From contig CAILUI010000078.1 of assembly GCA_903837355.1 (NCBI GenBank), positions 1-57,599 on the forward strand: a DNA stretch of 57,599 nucleotides, in the 5' to 3' direction. Both the position numbers and the translations under genes were made by a program. Shown piece after piece: positions 19,152-27,174 of the stretch (positions within the stretch are counted from its first letter, which is position 1; each line of letters opens with the position of its first letter). The stretch comes from an uncultured Victivallales bacterium. GTDB lineage: Bacteria > Verrucomicrobiota > Lentisphaeria > Oligosphaerales > JAFGRS01. The notes below the pieces were generated by a model. It was not told the origin of the DNA and ran no database searches. It saw nothing but the letters and a program-made list of their open reading frames with translations.

Positions 19152-19552
19152 CACGGCTTTCGCGAAAACCCGGCCCGCGGCGGCCACGGCTTTCGCGAAA
19201 ACCCGGCCCACGGCGTACACGGCTTTCGCGAAAACGCGGCCCACGGCGTACACGGCTTTCGCGAAAACGCGGCCCGCGGCGTACACGGTTTCGCGAAAGC
19301 ACCAGGGCGCGGAGCACGGGTTTCGCGAAAGCAGTCAGGGGGCGCGATCTGACTCGCGTGAACCCGGTTTTTCGCGAAACCTCTTCCACCCACAGGTGCA
19401 TCTTCGCGAATCCCACGGGTTGCGTCCCCATGCTTGCGCTTTCGCGAAAACGGCTCCCCCCGGTCACTCCGCTATGTTTTCGCGAAACCTCTTCCACCCG
19501 CACGTGATTTTCGCGAAACCGGAGCCGCCGTCCCCCTGGCGTTTTCGCGAAA
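19152..19552. repeat. Array of 12 TTTCGCGAAA-type palindromes, partly in 33-bp tandem repeats
   Basis: Twelve exact copies of TTCGCGAA begin (T of TTTCGCGAAA) at about 19158, 19191, 19224, 19257, 19289, 19321, 19370, 19402, 19440, 19478, 19509 and 19543. The first four to five sit in 33-bp tandem units starting CACGGCTTTCGCGAAAAC. Two later copies share the extension TTCGCGAAACCTCTTCCACC (19371 and 19480). Spacings are 33, 33, 33, 32, 32, 49, 32, 38, 38, 31 and 34 bp, mostly close to three helical turns. The array occupies the divergent promoter region between the ceramidase-like and HzsA-like genes. Three further copies occur upstream of the MATE gene. Confidence 0.93.
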
Positions 19553-19609
19553 GCGGCCCGAGGGCGTGGGCGCCGCGGACGCGGGCGCGTTTCTGCACTG
19601 CCGCCGGCG

Positions 19610-19637
19610 TTGCCTTTCGCGGCTGCCGGTGTATCCT
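19610..19637 (+). promoter_or_regulatory. Putative promoter giving a leaderless mRNA for the HzsA-like gene
   Basis: TTGCCT (19610-19615), a 16-nt spacer and TATCCT (19632-19637) stand only 6 nt before the ATG at 19644. No Shine-Dalgarno precedes the ATG. The transcript would start at or beside the start codon. Confidence 0.5.
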
Positions 19638-19643
19638 CGTCGC

Positions 19644-22600
19644 ATGCATTCACCAGGAGACCCTACCCAACGCCGGCCCGGCGGACCGCGCCTTGCGCTC
19701 TGCGTGCTGCTCGGGATCCTGCTGGCCGGTGCGGCGAACGCGGCACCGACAGCCCTGACACGCGCCGACCTGGCGACCGCCGGGCCAGACCACGTCGCCT
19801 ACCTTGGGCCGCTGCTCACACCGGCGACGCCGGGACATGCGCTTGAGGTCGATGCCGACATTGCCGGCGCCGCCTATCTGTCGCTCGTGGTCGCGGACGG
19901 CGAGGACGGCTACGGCTGCGATCACGTCGCCTGGGGCGAGGCGCGCTTCATCACCCCCGCCGGCGAGGCCCTCCTGGTCGACCGCGAGTGGGAGCACGCT
20001 GCGGCGGGTTGGGGTGAGGTGGCTAAGAACCGCGGCGCCTCGGGTCGCGGCCTGAGCGTGGCGGGCGAGCCTGTACAGAACGCCATCGGCACGCACTCGC
20101 CCTCGCTCATCGTCTACGCCGTACCCGCCGGCGCCACCCGCTTCCGTGCCCGCGCGGTCCTCGATGATACCGGCGTGAACCAGGGCTGTGGCTCAAATGT
20201 GCAGTTCATCGTGCTTACCGACCTGCCGAACTCGGCCCAGTTCACGCGCCTGAAACTTGCCGCGCCGCCGGACTTCGCCTTCCTCAGGGCTCTCCGTCAG
20301 GTCGTCGGCGCCAGCGCTCACGACGAGGCCGTGCGCGAGTTCGAGGACCTAATGCTGGACCTGCAGCGGCGCACCTGGACCCACACCTTCCACGGCGGCA
20401 TCGCCGACGCCGACACCCGCGCGCAGCAGACCTACGATCGCCAGGCACTGCTGTTCGAGGGTGACCGCGATCCTGTAGACGTCGTGCTACGCCGTAGCCG
20501 TGCCCTCTGGGAGGATCTGCGCGCCAGCGCCGACCTGACCGCCGCCGGGGCGCGCCTGACCGCCCTGGACACCGCCAATGCCGGCACCGCGACCACCGAC
20601 CTCGCCGCCCGCCTCGCCCTGTTCCGGCAGGCCGTCGCCCTGCGCCGCGAGATCGCCTTCGCCAACCCGCTGCTGCGCGGCCTGGACCGCATCCTCTTCA
20701 TCACCCGCGAGGCCCTGCCGGCAGATGAGTACAACGGCGGCAACCACATGTGCGATCAGTTCTTCGGCTTTCACGCCACGCTGCACGGCACGACCAAAGG
20801 CGACGGCCTGTACGTGCTGGAGGCGCCCTTCTCCGCGCAGCCGCAGGCGCGCAACCTGCTGCAGAACGCGACGGTCAGCAACGGCCGCCTGGCGGGGAAG
20901 CGGCTGGATCAGGGCGGCTTCCTGGCCCCCGACCTCGCCTACGACGCGCAGCGTATCCTCTTCTGCTACACCGAAGCTGCCCCCGAGATCCGCGTCTGGA
21001 ATGAGCGTACCACCTTCCACGTCTTCCAGGTCAACGCGGATGGTACGGACCTGACCCAGCTCACCGACGGGCCATGGAATGACCTTGACCCCTGCTGGTT
21101 GCCCAACGGCCGCATCGCCTTCATCTCCGAGCGGCGGGGCGGCTTCGGGCGCTGCCACGGCCGGCCGGTGCCCAGCTACACCCTGCACTCGATGTTTGAC
21201 GATGGCACCGACATCGTGCGCTGGAGCCCGCACGAGACCAACGAGTGGCAACCCAGTGTCGACGCCAACGGCATGGTGGTCTACACGCGCTGGGACTACG
21301 TGGACCGCGGCTTCAACCAGGCCCATCACGCCTGGATCACCTTCCCGGACGGCCGTGACGCGCGCGCCCTCAATGGCAATACTCATGCGTCGGAGCGTAC
21401 GGCGCCGCACATGGAGATGGACGTGCGCGCCGTCCCCGGTTCGCCGTGCTACATCGCCGTGGCCGCGGGACACCACACCGAGGCCCGGGGCTCGCTGGTC
21501 CTCATCGATCCGCGGATCCCGGATGACGACGCCATGGCCCAGGTGCGCCGCCTGACGCCCGACCAGCTCTTCCCCGAGGCGGAGTTCTATCGCTGCCGGG
21601 GCTCGGGAGCCTATGCCACGCCGTGGCCGCTGAGCGAACGCTACACCCTCTGCGTCTACGACCACGACGCCAACGCGCAGTACGGCGAGATCGGGGTCTC
21701 CGCGCGCCACTACGGCATCTACCTGGTCGACGTCTTTGGCAACCGCGAGCTGCTCTACCGCCATCCGGGGATCTCCTGCCTGAGCCCGATGCCGCTGCAG
21801 CCCCGGCCGACACCGCCCGAGATCCCGCACGCCACCCTGGTGGGCCGGCCACGGCTGCCGAACGGCGGGAAACCCCCTGCCCTCGCGCCGGCGGAGCGGC
21901 CGGCCACCGCCCAGATGGGGGTCATGAATGTCTACGAGGCACTGCGACCGCTGCCGCCAGGGACGCGCATCAGCCGCCTGCGCATCTGGCAGGTCCTGCC
22001 CAAGAGCACCCCCATCGCCAACCAGCCTCGGATCGGTTACGGCGATCAGAAACCCGCCAAAGCCGCCCTCGGCACGGTGCCCGTCGAGGCCGACGGCAGC
22101 GCCCTCTGGGAGCAGCCCGCGGGGATACCCGTGCTCTTCCACGCCCTGGACGAGAAGGGCCTGGCGGTGCAGGGCATGCGCAGCGCCACCTACGCGCAGC
22201 CAGGGGAACGCCTCCTCTGCGCCGGCTGTCATGAACCGCGCAGCCGGCTGCCCCGTCGGGCCGGCACCCCGATCGCGATGACCCGCGCCCCCTCCGTGAT
22301 CGCCCCGGACCCTGATGGCGCCAACCCCTTCAGCTTCCCGCGCCTGGTCCAGCCGGTATTGGAGCGCTACTGCGTGGACTGTCACGCCAAGGATCCCAAG
22401 GCCCCCGTCCTCGCTCGCGGGGACGTCACCCAGGACCCCGACCGCTGGTATGCGTCATTCCGCAACCTGCAGCCGTACTGCGCCTTCTACGACAACGCGG
22501 CCTTCGTCGAACCGAGCACCATCCCGGGTCAGTTCGGTGCGCGGGCGTCCAAGCTCTATGAACTGCTGAGCAAGGGGCACCACGACCTGCAACTCCCGGC

Positions 22601-22715
22601 CGACGACTGGCGTCGTCTCACCCTCTGGCTCGACTCGAACGGCCTCTTCTTCGGCCATGAGAACGACATCACAGCCCAGGCCGCCGGCGAGGTCGTCCAG
22701 CCCAGTCTGCAGTAG
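19644..22715 (+). CDS. HzsA-like secreted protein: NPCBM, PD40 propeller, two CxxCH motifs
   Basis: 1023 residues, exported (signal LALCVLLGILLAGAANA). An NPCBM-type carbohydrate-binding module (~45-195, with DHVAWGEARFITPAGEALLVD and IGTHSPSLIVYAVPAG) is followed by a helical region. A PD40 beta-propeller (~330-750) follows, in which ILFCYTEAAPEIR, LPNGRIAFISERRGG and NGMVVYTRWDYVD are blade-like. The C-terminus has two heme c-type motifs, CAGCH (859-863) and CVDCH (910-914). This layout matches the hydrazine-synthase-alpha-related proteins common in Planctomycetes and relatives. Outside anammox bacteria these do not make hydrazine, and their role is unknown. The NPCBM suggests attachment to a glycan and the CxxCH motifs suggest periplasmic redox chemistry. 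Confidence 0.82.
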   Translation: MHSPGDPTQRRPGGPRLALCVLLGILLAGAANAAPTALTRADLATAGPDHVAYLGPLLTPATPGHALEVDADIAGAAYLSLVVADGEDGYGCDHVAWGEARFITPAGEALLVDREWEHAAAGWGEVAKNRGASGRGLSVAGEPVQNAIGTHSPSLIVYAVPAGATRFRARAVLDDTGVNQGCGSNVQFIVLTDLPNSAQFTRLKLAAPPDFAFLRALRQVVGASAHDEAVREFEDLMLDLQRRTWTHTFHGGIADADTRAQQTYDRQALLFEGDRDPVDVVLRRSRALWEDLRASADLTAAGARLTALDTANAGTATTDLAARLALFRQAVALRREIAFANPLLRGLDRILFITREALPADEYNGGNHMCDQFFGFHATLHGTTKGDGLYVLEAPFSAQPQARNLLQNATVSNGRLAGKRLDQGGFLAPDLAYDAQRILFCYTEAAPEIRVWNERTTFHVFQVNADGTDLTQLTDGPWNDLDPCWLPNGRIAFISERRGGFGRCHGRPVPSYTLHSMFDDGTDIVRWSPHETNEWQPSVDANGMVVYTRWDYVDRGFNQAHHAWITFPDGRDARALNGNTHASERTAPHMEMDVRAVPGSPCYIAVAAGHHTEARGSLVLIDPRIPDDDAMAQVRRLTPDQLFPEAEFYRCRGSGAYATPWPLSERYTLCVYDHDANAQYGEIGVSARHYGIYLVDVFGNRELLYRHPGISCLSPMPLQPRPTPPEIPHATLVGRPRLPNGGKPPALAPAERPATAQMGVMNVYEALRPLPPGTRISRLRIWQVLPKSTPIANQPRIGYGDQKPAKAALGTVPVEADGSALWEQPAGIPVLFHALDEKGLAVQGMRSATYAQPGERLLCAGCHEPRSRLPRRAGTPIAMTRAPSVIAPDPDGANPFSFPRLVQPVLERYCVDCHAKDPKAPVLARGDVTQDPDRWYASFRNLQPYCAFYDNAAFVEPSTIPGQFGARASKLYELLSKGHHDLQLPADDWRRLTLWLDSNGLFFGHENDITAQAAGEVVQPSLQ

Positions 22716-22742
22716 CCCCCGGCAGCGGCGCCGCCATGGGCG

Positions 22743-25466
22743 TCAGCGCGGCGGCACGAGATCCAGCGCAAAGACCTGCAAACCCGGGCCGCCGGGCAGC
22801 GTCAGCGTACCGTCCCGTATGGCTCCGTCCAGTTCCCGGTCGCGCCGGCCCTGCTCACCCACGGCGAAGACGCGGCACGCGGCTGCCGAGCGCCGCCCCA
22901 CGAGCCTGATCAGATCGACAGTGGCGGGCTCCGCACTCTCCAGGGTACAGCCCCACTGCTCCGCACCCAGTTGGTAGACCGCCAGGGTGCCGTTGACGGC
23001 CAAGCCGTCCTCCTGCCGACGAGCGGCGCACTCCAACACCTGGAATCCCGGCGTCCGCAGGCGCGTGACCACCTGCCCATCCTCCACCAACCGCGACTGC
23101 TCGAAGGCAGCGGCGCGCGCCAGGAAACCGTAGGGCGCCAGGGTAACGGTACGCCGCAGCCCGTCGCGGTAGGAGCGCGCCTCGGCACCGAAGTTAACCA
23201 CCACCACGGCTCCCCCGGCGAAACGCGTCCGCTGCAGCAGCCGGTCCACACTCAGGAACTCGTGGCTGAGCATCTCGGCGAAGCCGATGGCCTCGTGGGA
23301 TTTACACGTATTCCGATAGGTTTCGAGGAAGCGTGCGCGGTGGCGGTTCCAGCCGTAACCGCGGTGGTCTACCCAGAGCAGCGGCACCGTGCCGTAGAGC
23401 AGATTGGCGAGGTCCTTGACCGTACTCAGTTCCGGAGCGACGTCGATGGTGTAGCCCGAGGAGTCGCCCCAGTACCAGGTCGTCACCACGCAGTCGCGGA
23501 AAACGAGTTCCCAGAGGGGAATGCGCGCCGCGGGGTTGATGCCGTAGCGCCGGTAGTTCGCCTTGATCTCGTCCCGACTCGTGGGAACCACCAGGTGTCC
23601 GGCGGGCATCTCCCACCAGAACGGGCCGCTCATCGTGCCTTCCGCATAGTCCAGGAGATCGGCATTCCAGGCTTTGCCATGCTCGCCGCCGACGACCAGT
23701 CCCAGCGTCGCGATATAGCTGAGCAGTTCCCGGCGGCTGCCCAAATCCTGGCGCCGGTCGGCCGGACCGGCCGGGTTGTAGTCCTCCACCAAGTCGACCG
23801 TCGGGGTCACGTCCAGGAAACGGGCGGTGAAGGGGTAGGTGGCGAGGATGGGGGGGATGAGTTGCCGGGCCGCCGCCAGGGCGTGCGAGCTGGCGCGGCG
23901 GCTGTAGCGCACGCCTTCGAGCGTGACCCAGCCCGTAGCGGGCTTGCCGTCGGCGCCGCGCAGAGCGACCTGCTCCACGCTGTCCGAGGTCATGCCGAGG
24001 GGGCCGTCGCGGATATCGTCGTAGTTGTCGTACTCGCCCGTGATGAAGCCCATGGCGTTGATGCGGACCGTGTCCTCCGGCGGGAACTTGCCGTTACCAT
24101 TGATGATCCCGCGGGTCATCCCCGCGGCCCGCGCTTCCAGCGCGAAGGGCAGCGCCGTCGGCCCGCCGGTGCCTGAGCTGACCCCCCAGGTGTCGGCGGC
24201 GCCCTTGAGCAGCGCCACCGCGGGGCGTTCGCGGGCCTTCTCGTCGAGGGTCTTCCAAGGCCCCGTCTCCTGTGCGTAGCGGCGGTAGACCTTGGCCAAG
24301 GCGATATAACCGCCCTCGGCCACAAGACGCCATGAGGCCCGGCGCGCGTAAGCCCACTGCCCCCGTACCGCGCTCCAGCGCAGTTGCGGCCACCACCTGC
24401 CGCCCGCATCGGACTGCAGCGCCACGGCCGCGTCCACCGGCGTCTCCAGCAGTAGCATCACACCGTCGCCGCGCTGCCGATCCGTCACCCCGAACCAGGG
24501 CAGATCCAGCCCCAGGTTGCCGTAGCAGACAAAGTGCCGTTGCGGATAGCCCTGATCCTGCTGGTCGATCAACTGGCCGCAACTGCGGTTGCAGAACACC
24601 AGGTCTCCAGCCATCAGATCACTTTCCAGACGAGGTGGATAAGACAGACCTGAGAAGGCAGCGACAGGGGTGTCGGCGTCCAGCTCAAAGCGCACGGTGG
24701 CGTCCTGGCAGACCGCGACGCGGCAGGTGAAGAGCTGGCCGCTCCCCGAGAGGCGTAGCGTCATGGCGTCCCGGCCGGCGTTGACCGCATCCAGTAGCCG
24801 TACTCCGGTCGGCGGCGCCGAGAGCCACTGCCGACCGCTACGCCGGTCGTGCACCGCGAACTGGTGGGCCGCGGTATCGAGACTGACCCGCAACGGGCCG
24901 CGGCCGATGGTCAGACGGCTGGGCAGGTCCGGGTTACGGACTGCCGCCAGCGCGTCGTCGGCGGGCGGCGTCACCAACTCGATCCACTCGATCTCCACCC
25001 GCGCCGAGGTCCGACAGGGGTCAAGGCGCACCTGGGTGATCTGCCCCTCGTCAGGAATGGGCACGCTCACCTCATGCCACTGGCCGTCATGGGCCTGGTC
25101 GAAGTAGCTGGCGGCGTCCTCGCTCCAGGCGGACGAGACCAACGAGGGCTGCAGCACCGTCCAGTAGACCCGCCCTTGTCCGGCGCCGGCGCAGCGGGAC
25201 CGGAAGCGCAGCAGCAGCGGCCCCTGGCAGGTGACGGGTGGACTGTGGAGGTAGGGATCCGCACCGGTACTCTCCACGACCAGAACCCCGTCCTGCGCCA
25301 CGAGGCGGCAGTCGTGCGCCGCAACCCAGCCCTGGTTGTCCTGCGTGAACGACCAACGCACCAGGGGTGCCGAGGGCGACGCCTCAGCCGCCCGAGTCTG
25401 CACAGGTCCGGCCAGCGTCGCCGCCAGGGACAGTGCCAGGCCGGCAGAGGATAGACGCGGAATCAT
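22743..25466 (-). CDS. Secreted glycoside-hydrolase-like protein (GH101/DUF5696-like barrel) with N-terminal beta-sandwich
   Basis: 907 residues, exported (MIPRLSSAGLALSLAATLAG signal). Residues ~36-170 form a beta-sandwich module with RVYWTVLQ, HDGQWHEVSVPI and VEIEWIEL, repeated in the neighbouring enzyme at 29173-30822. The remainder resembles large barrel glycosidases of the GH101/DUF5696 type: GFITGEYDNYDDIRDG, ARFLDVTPTVDLVEDYNP and VTTWYWGDSSGY, ending in all-beta domains. I cannot name the catalytic pair with certainty. The ATG at 25466 follows a GGAGG ribosome binding site and overlaps the stop of the MATE gene (ATGA), so the two are co-translated. It is convergent with the HzsA-like gene. 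Confidence 0.65.
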   Translation of the reverse strand: MIPRLSSAGLALSLAATLAGPVQTRAAEASPSAPLVRWSFTQDNQGWVAAHDCRLVAQDGVLVVESTGADPYLHSPPVTCQGPLLLRFRSRCAGAGQGRVYWTVLQPSLVSSAWSEDAASYFDQAHDGQWHEVSVPIPDEGQITQVRLDPCRTSARVEIEWIELVTPPADDALAAVRNPDLPSRLTIGRGPLRVSLDTAAHQFAVHDRRSGRQWLSAPPTGVRLLDAVNAGRDAMTLRLSGSGQLFTCRVAVCQDATVRFELDADTPVAAFSGLSYPPRLESDLMAGDLVFCNRSCGQLIDQQDQGYPQRHFVCYGNLGLDLPWFGVTDRQRGDGVMLLLETPVDAAVALQSDAGGRWWPQLRWSAVRGQWAYARRASWRLVAEGGYIALAKVYRRYAQETGPWKTLDEKARERPAVALLKGAADTWGVSSGTGGPTALPFALEARAAGMTRGIINGNGKFPPEDTVRINAMGFITGEYDNYDDIRDGPLGMTSDSVEQVALRGADGKPATGWVTLEGVRYSRRASSHALAAARQLIPPILATYPFTARFLDVTPTVDLVEDYNPAGPADRRQDLGSRRELLSYIATLGLVVGGEHGKAWNADLLDYAEGTMSGPFWWEMPAGHLVVPTSRDEIKANYRRYGINPAARIPLWELVFRDCVVTTWYWGDSSGYTIDVAPELSTVKDLANLLYGTVPLLWVDHRGYGWNRHRARFLETYRNTCKSHEAIGFAEMLSHEFLSVDRLLQRTRFAGGAVVVVNFGAEARSYRDGLRRTVTLAPYGFLARAAAFEQSRLVEDGQVVTRLRTPGFQVLECAARRQEDGLAVNGTLAVYQLGAEQWGCTLESAEPATVDLIRLVGRRSAAACRVFAVGEQGRRDRELDGAIRDGTLTLPGGPGLQVFALDLVPPR

Positions 25467-26848
25467 GAAATGGCCTCCGTGGCGACAGTAGAAGCGCTCG
25501 GCGGGTAACGGCGAAAGACCTGGACCACCAGCACGACGGCCAGAAACAGGCAGAGCACGTCGGCCACGCCCTGCGCGGCAAAGACCCCGGACACACCGAA
25601 GACCCAGGCCAGCGGGAACAGCAGCGGCACAACCAGCAGGACGTTGCGGCTGAGCGTCAATAGCATCGCCCGCCCGCCCATGCCCATGCCCTGGAACATG
25701 AACACCGCCATCATCTGCGGTTCGACCAGGAAGAAGGTGCAGACCCGCAAGCGCAGCGCCAGGGGCCCGAGGCGCGCCAACTCGGGTTCTTTGGTGAACG
25801 GCGACAGGATCGGGACCGCAAAAACGCAGAGCAACGCACTCAACACCAGGCCGCCGATGCCCGTCCACAGCGCCGCAATGCGGTAGGCGCGCCACAACCG
25901 CCGGTAGTCGCCGGACCCGAAGCAGTAACCGACCGTGGGCACCAGGGCCTGGTGCACCCCGCCCCCCAGACAGGAGACCATCAGCATCATCACCCGCATC
26001 GACAGACCATGCGCCGCCAGCGCGGCGGGCCCAAACCCGCCCAAGACCCAGTTGGTCAAGGAGCCGACCACGCTGCGTAGGAGACCATCCGCCGCCGCCG
26101 GAGCCCCCACCTGCGCAATGTCGGCCAGGACCGGCCAGCGCAGCGGGAAGTGACGCAGACGCAGCCTGAAGCCGCTGCGCGGACCGTACAGATAGGCCGC
26201 CGAGCACGCCGCCCCAACCCCCTGCGAAATCACGGTCGCCAGGGCCGCCCCCGCGATGCCCAGGTGCGGAAACGGCCCCCAGCCGTAGATCAGGAAGGGA
26301 TCCAGGATCGCATTGAGCACCGCCCCCACCAACTGCAGCAGCATCGGCATCAGCGTGTCCCCGGAACCGCGAAAGAGCCCGCTGGAGGTCATGGTGAACA
26401 GCAGGAACGGAAAGCCGCAGGCGACGATGGTCAGGTAGGAGACCGATGGCTCCAGAATCTCGGTCGTAGCGCCAAACAGCAGCACGGTGGGACGTGCCAG
26501 CGGCCACACGCCCAGGGCCAGCACGCCGCCGAGGGCCACGGACAGCAGCAACGCGTTGCCGGCGGCGCAATGCGCCTCCTCCAGTCGTGCCGCCCCGAAA
26601 CGGCGCGCCACCAGCGAGGTCACGCCGGCGGTCAGACCCATCCCCAGCGCCCCTGCAACCATCTGCAGCGGAAATAGCACCGTCAGCGCCGCGATGGCGT
26701 GCGTACCTTCCGGCAGGCCGGCCACCCAGAAGGTGTCCACCACATTGTAGAGCGACGCCACCAGCATCCCGACCATGCCGGGGATGCTCAACTTGACCAT
26801 CAGCGGCCCGAGCGGGGCCGTGCCCAATGCCGTAGTCTGCTTCTTCAT
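25463..26848 (-). CDS. MATE-family efflux transporter
   Basis: Inner-membrane antiporter of about 461 residues with 12 predicted membrane segments in two homologous halves: MVKLSIPGMVGMLVASLYNVVDTFWVAGL at the start, and a repeat around LADIAQVGAPAAADGLLRSVV. It is usual length for the NorM/DinF families, which export cationic drugs, metabolites or lipid-linked precursors using Na+ or H+. The ATG at 26848 gives the family-like start MKKQTTALG and has no clear Shine-Dalgarno. The stop overlaps the glycosidase start (ATGA), so the two proteins are likely needed together; the substrate could be a glycan- or lipid-linked compound. Three TTTCGCGAAA sites lie in its promoter region. Confidence 0.92.
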   Translation of the reverse strand: MKKQTTALGTAPLGPLMVKLSIPGMVGMLVASLYNVVDTFWVAGLPEGTHAIAALTVLFPLQMVAGALGMGLTAGVTSLVARRFGAARLEEAHCAAGNALLLSVALGGVLALGVWPLARPTVLLFGATTEILEPSVSYLTIVACGFPFLLFTMTSSGLFRGSGDTLMPMLLQLVGAVLNAILDPFLIYGWGPFPHLGIAGAALATVISQGVGAACSAAYLYGPRSGFRLRLRHFPLRWPVLADIAQVGAPAAADGLLRSVVGSLTNWVLGGFGPAALAAHGLSMRVMMLMVSCLGGGVHQALVPTVGYCFGSGDYRRLWRAYRIAALWTGIGGLVLSALLCVFAVPILSPFTKEPELARLGPLALRLRVCTFFLVEPQMMAVFMFQGMGMGGRAMLLTLSRNVLLVVPLLFPLAWVFGVSGVFAAQGVADVLCLFLAVVLVVQVFRRYPPSASTVATEAIS

Positions 26849-26887
26849 GGTGTGCGCTGGTGCCGCCGGCCTGCCGCCGGAGTGGCC

Positions 26888-26993
26888 TTTCGCGAAAACC
26901 AGCGACGATTCCTGTGGTTTCGCGAAACCTGGCCGTGCCTCAGCCCTCGCCGCGCCGCCCCCATTCCAGCCGGCCGCGCGCCGTTTTCGCGAA
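26888..26993. repeat. Three TTTCGCGAAA palindromes upstream of the MATE gene
   Basis: Copies start at about 26888, 26918 and 26985 (the last reads TTTTCGCGAAC). They lie 40-145 bp upstream of the MATE start and in the divergent region shared with the FG-GAP gene. The palindrome is the same as that of the 12-copy array at 19152-19552. Confidence 0.9.
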
Positions 26994-27079
26994 CGTACCA
27001 GTATCGCACGGAATCCGGTCGCGGCAAGTCCCGCACGCCGACCGCCACGGCGCCGCCGGCCGCGCGCCCAGCCGCCGCC

Positions 27080-27108
27080 GTGCCTGCGCCGGCTGGGCGT
27101 GCTATGTT
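27080..27108 (+). promoter_or_regulatory. Putative extended -10 promoter of the FG-GAP gene
   Basis: GTGCCT (27080-27085), a 17-nt spacer and TATGTT (27103-27108), with TG one base upstream of the -10. It would give a leader of about 60 nt before the ATG at 27175. Confidence 0.45.
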
Positions 27109-27174
27109 CACGACCAGTCGGAGCCCGTCGTTCTGCAACGGAGCCGCGCGCGCCGACCGCCGTGGAGACACGCC

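Noticed and set aside
19106..19393. Repeat peptide frames (GRVFAKAV type) across the TTTCGCGAAA array
   Set aside because: Direct consequence of the 33-bp period; no ribosome binding site and the palindrome is conserved better than any one reading frame.
19152..19552. CRISPR array
   Set aside because: The conserved unit is a 10-bp palindrome with similar flanks, there are no unique spacers of constant length, and no cas genes are in the window.
19152..19552. parS-like partition site
   Set aside because: The consensus parS core has ACGT between GTTTC and GAAAC; here the arms are joined by GC only, so the spacing differs by 2 bp, and no parA/parB genes are nearby. Not excluded as a distant analogue.
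19644..22715. Evidence of anammox metabolism
   Set aside because: Only a HzsA-like family member is present; such paralogues are widespread in non-anammox bacteria and no other hydrazine genes are in the window.
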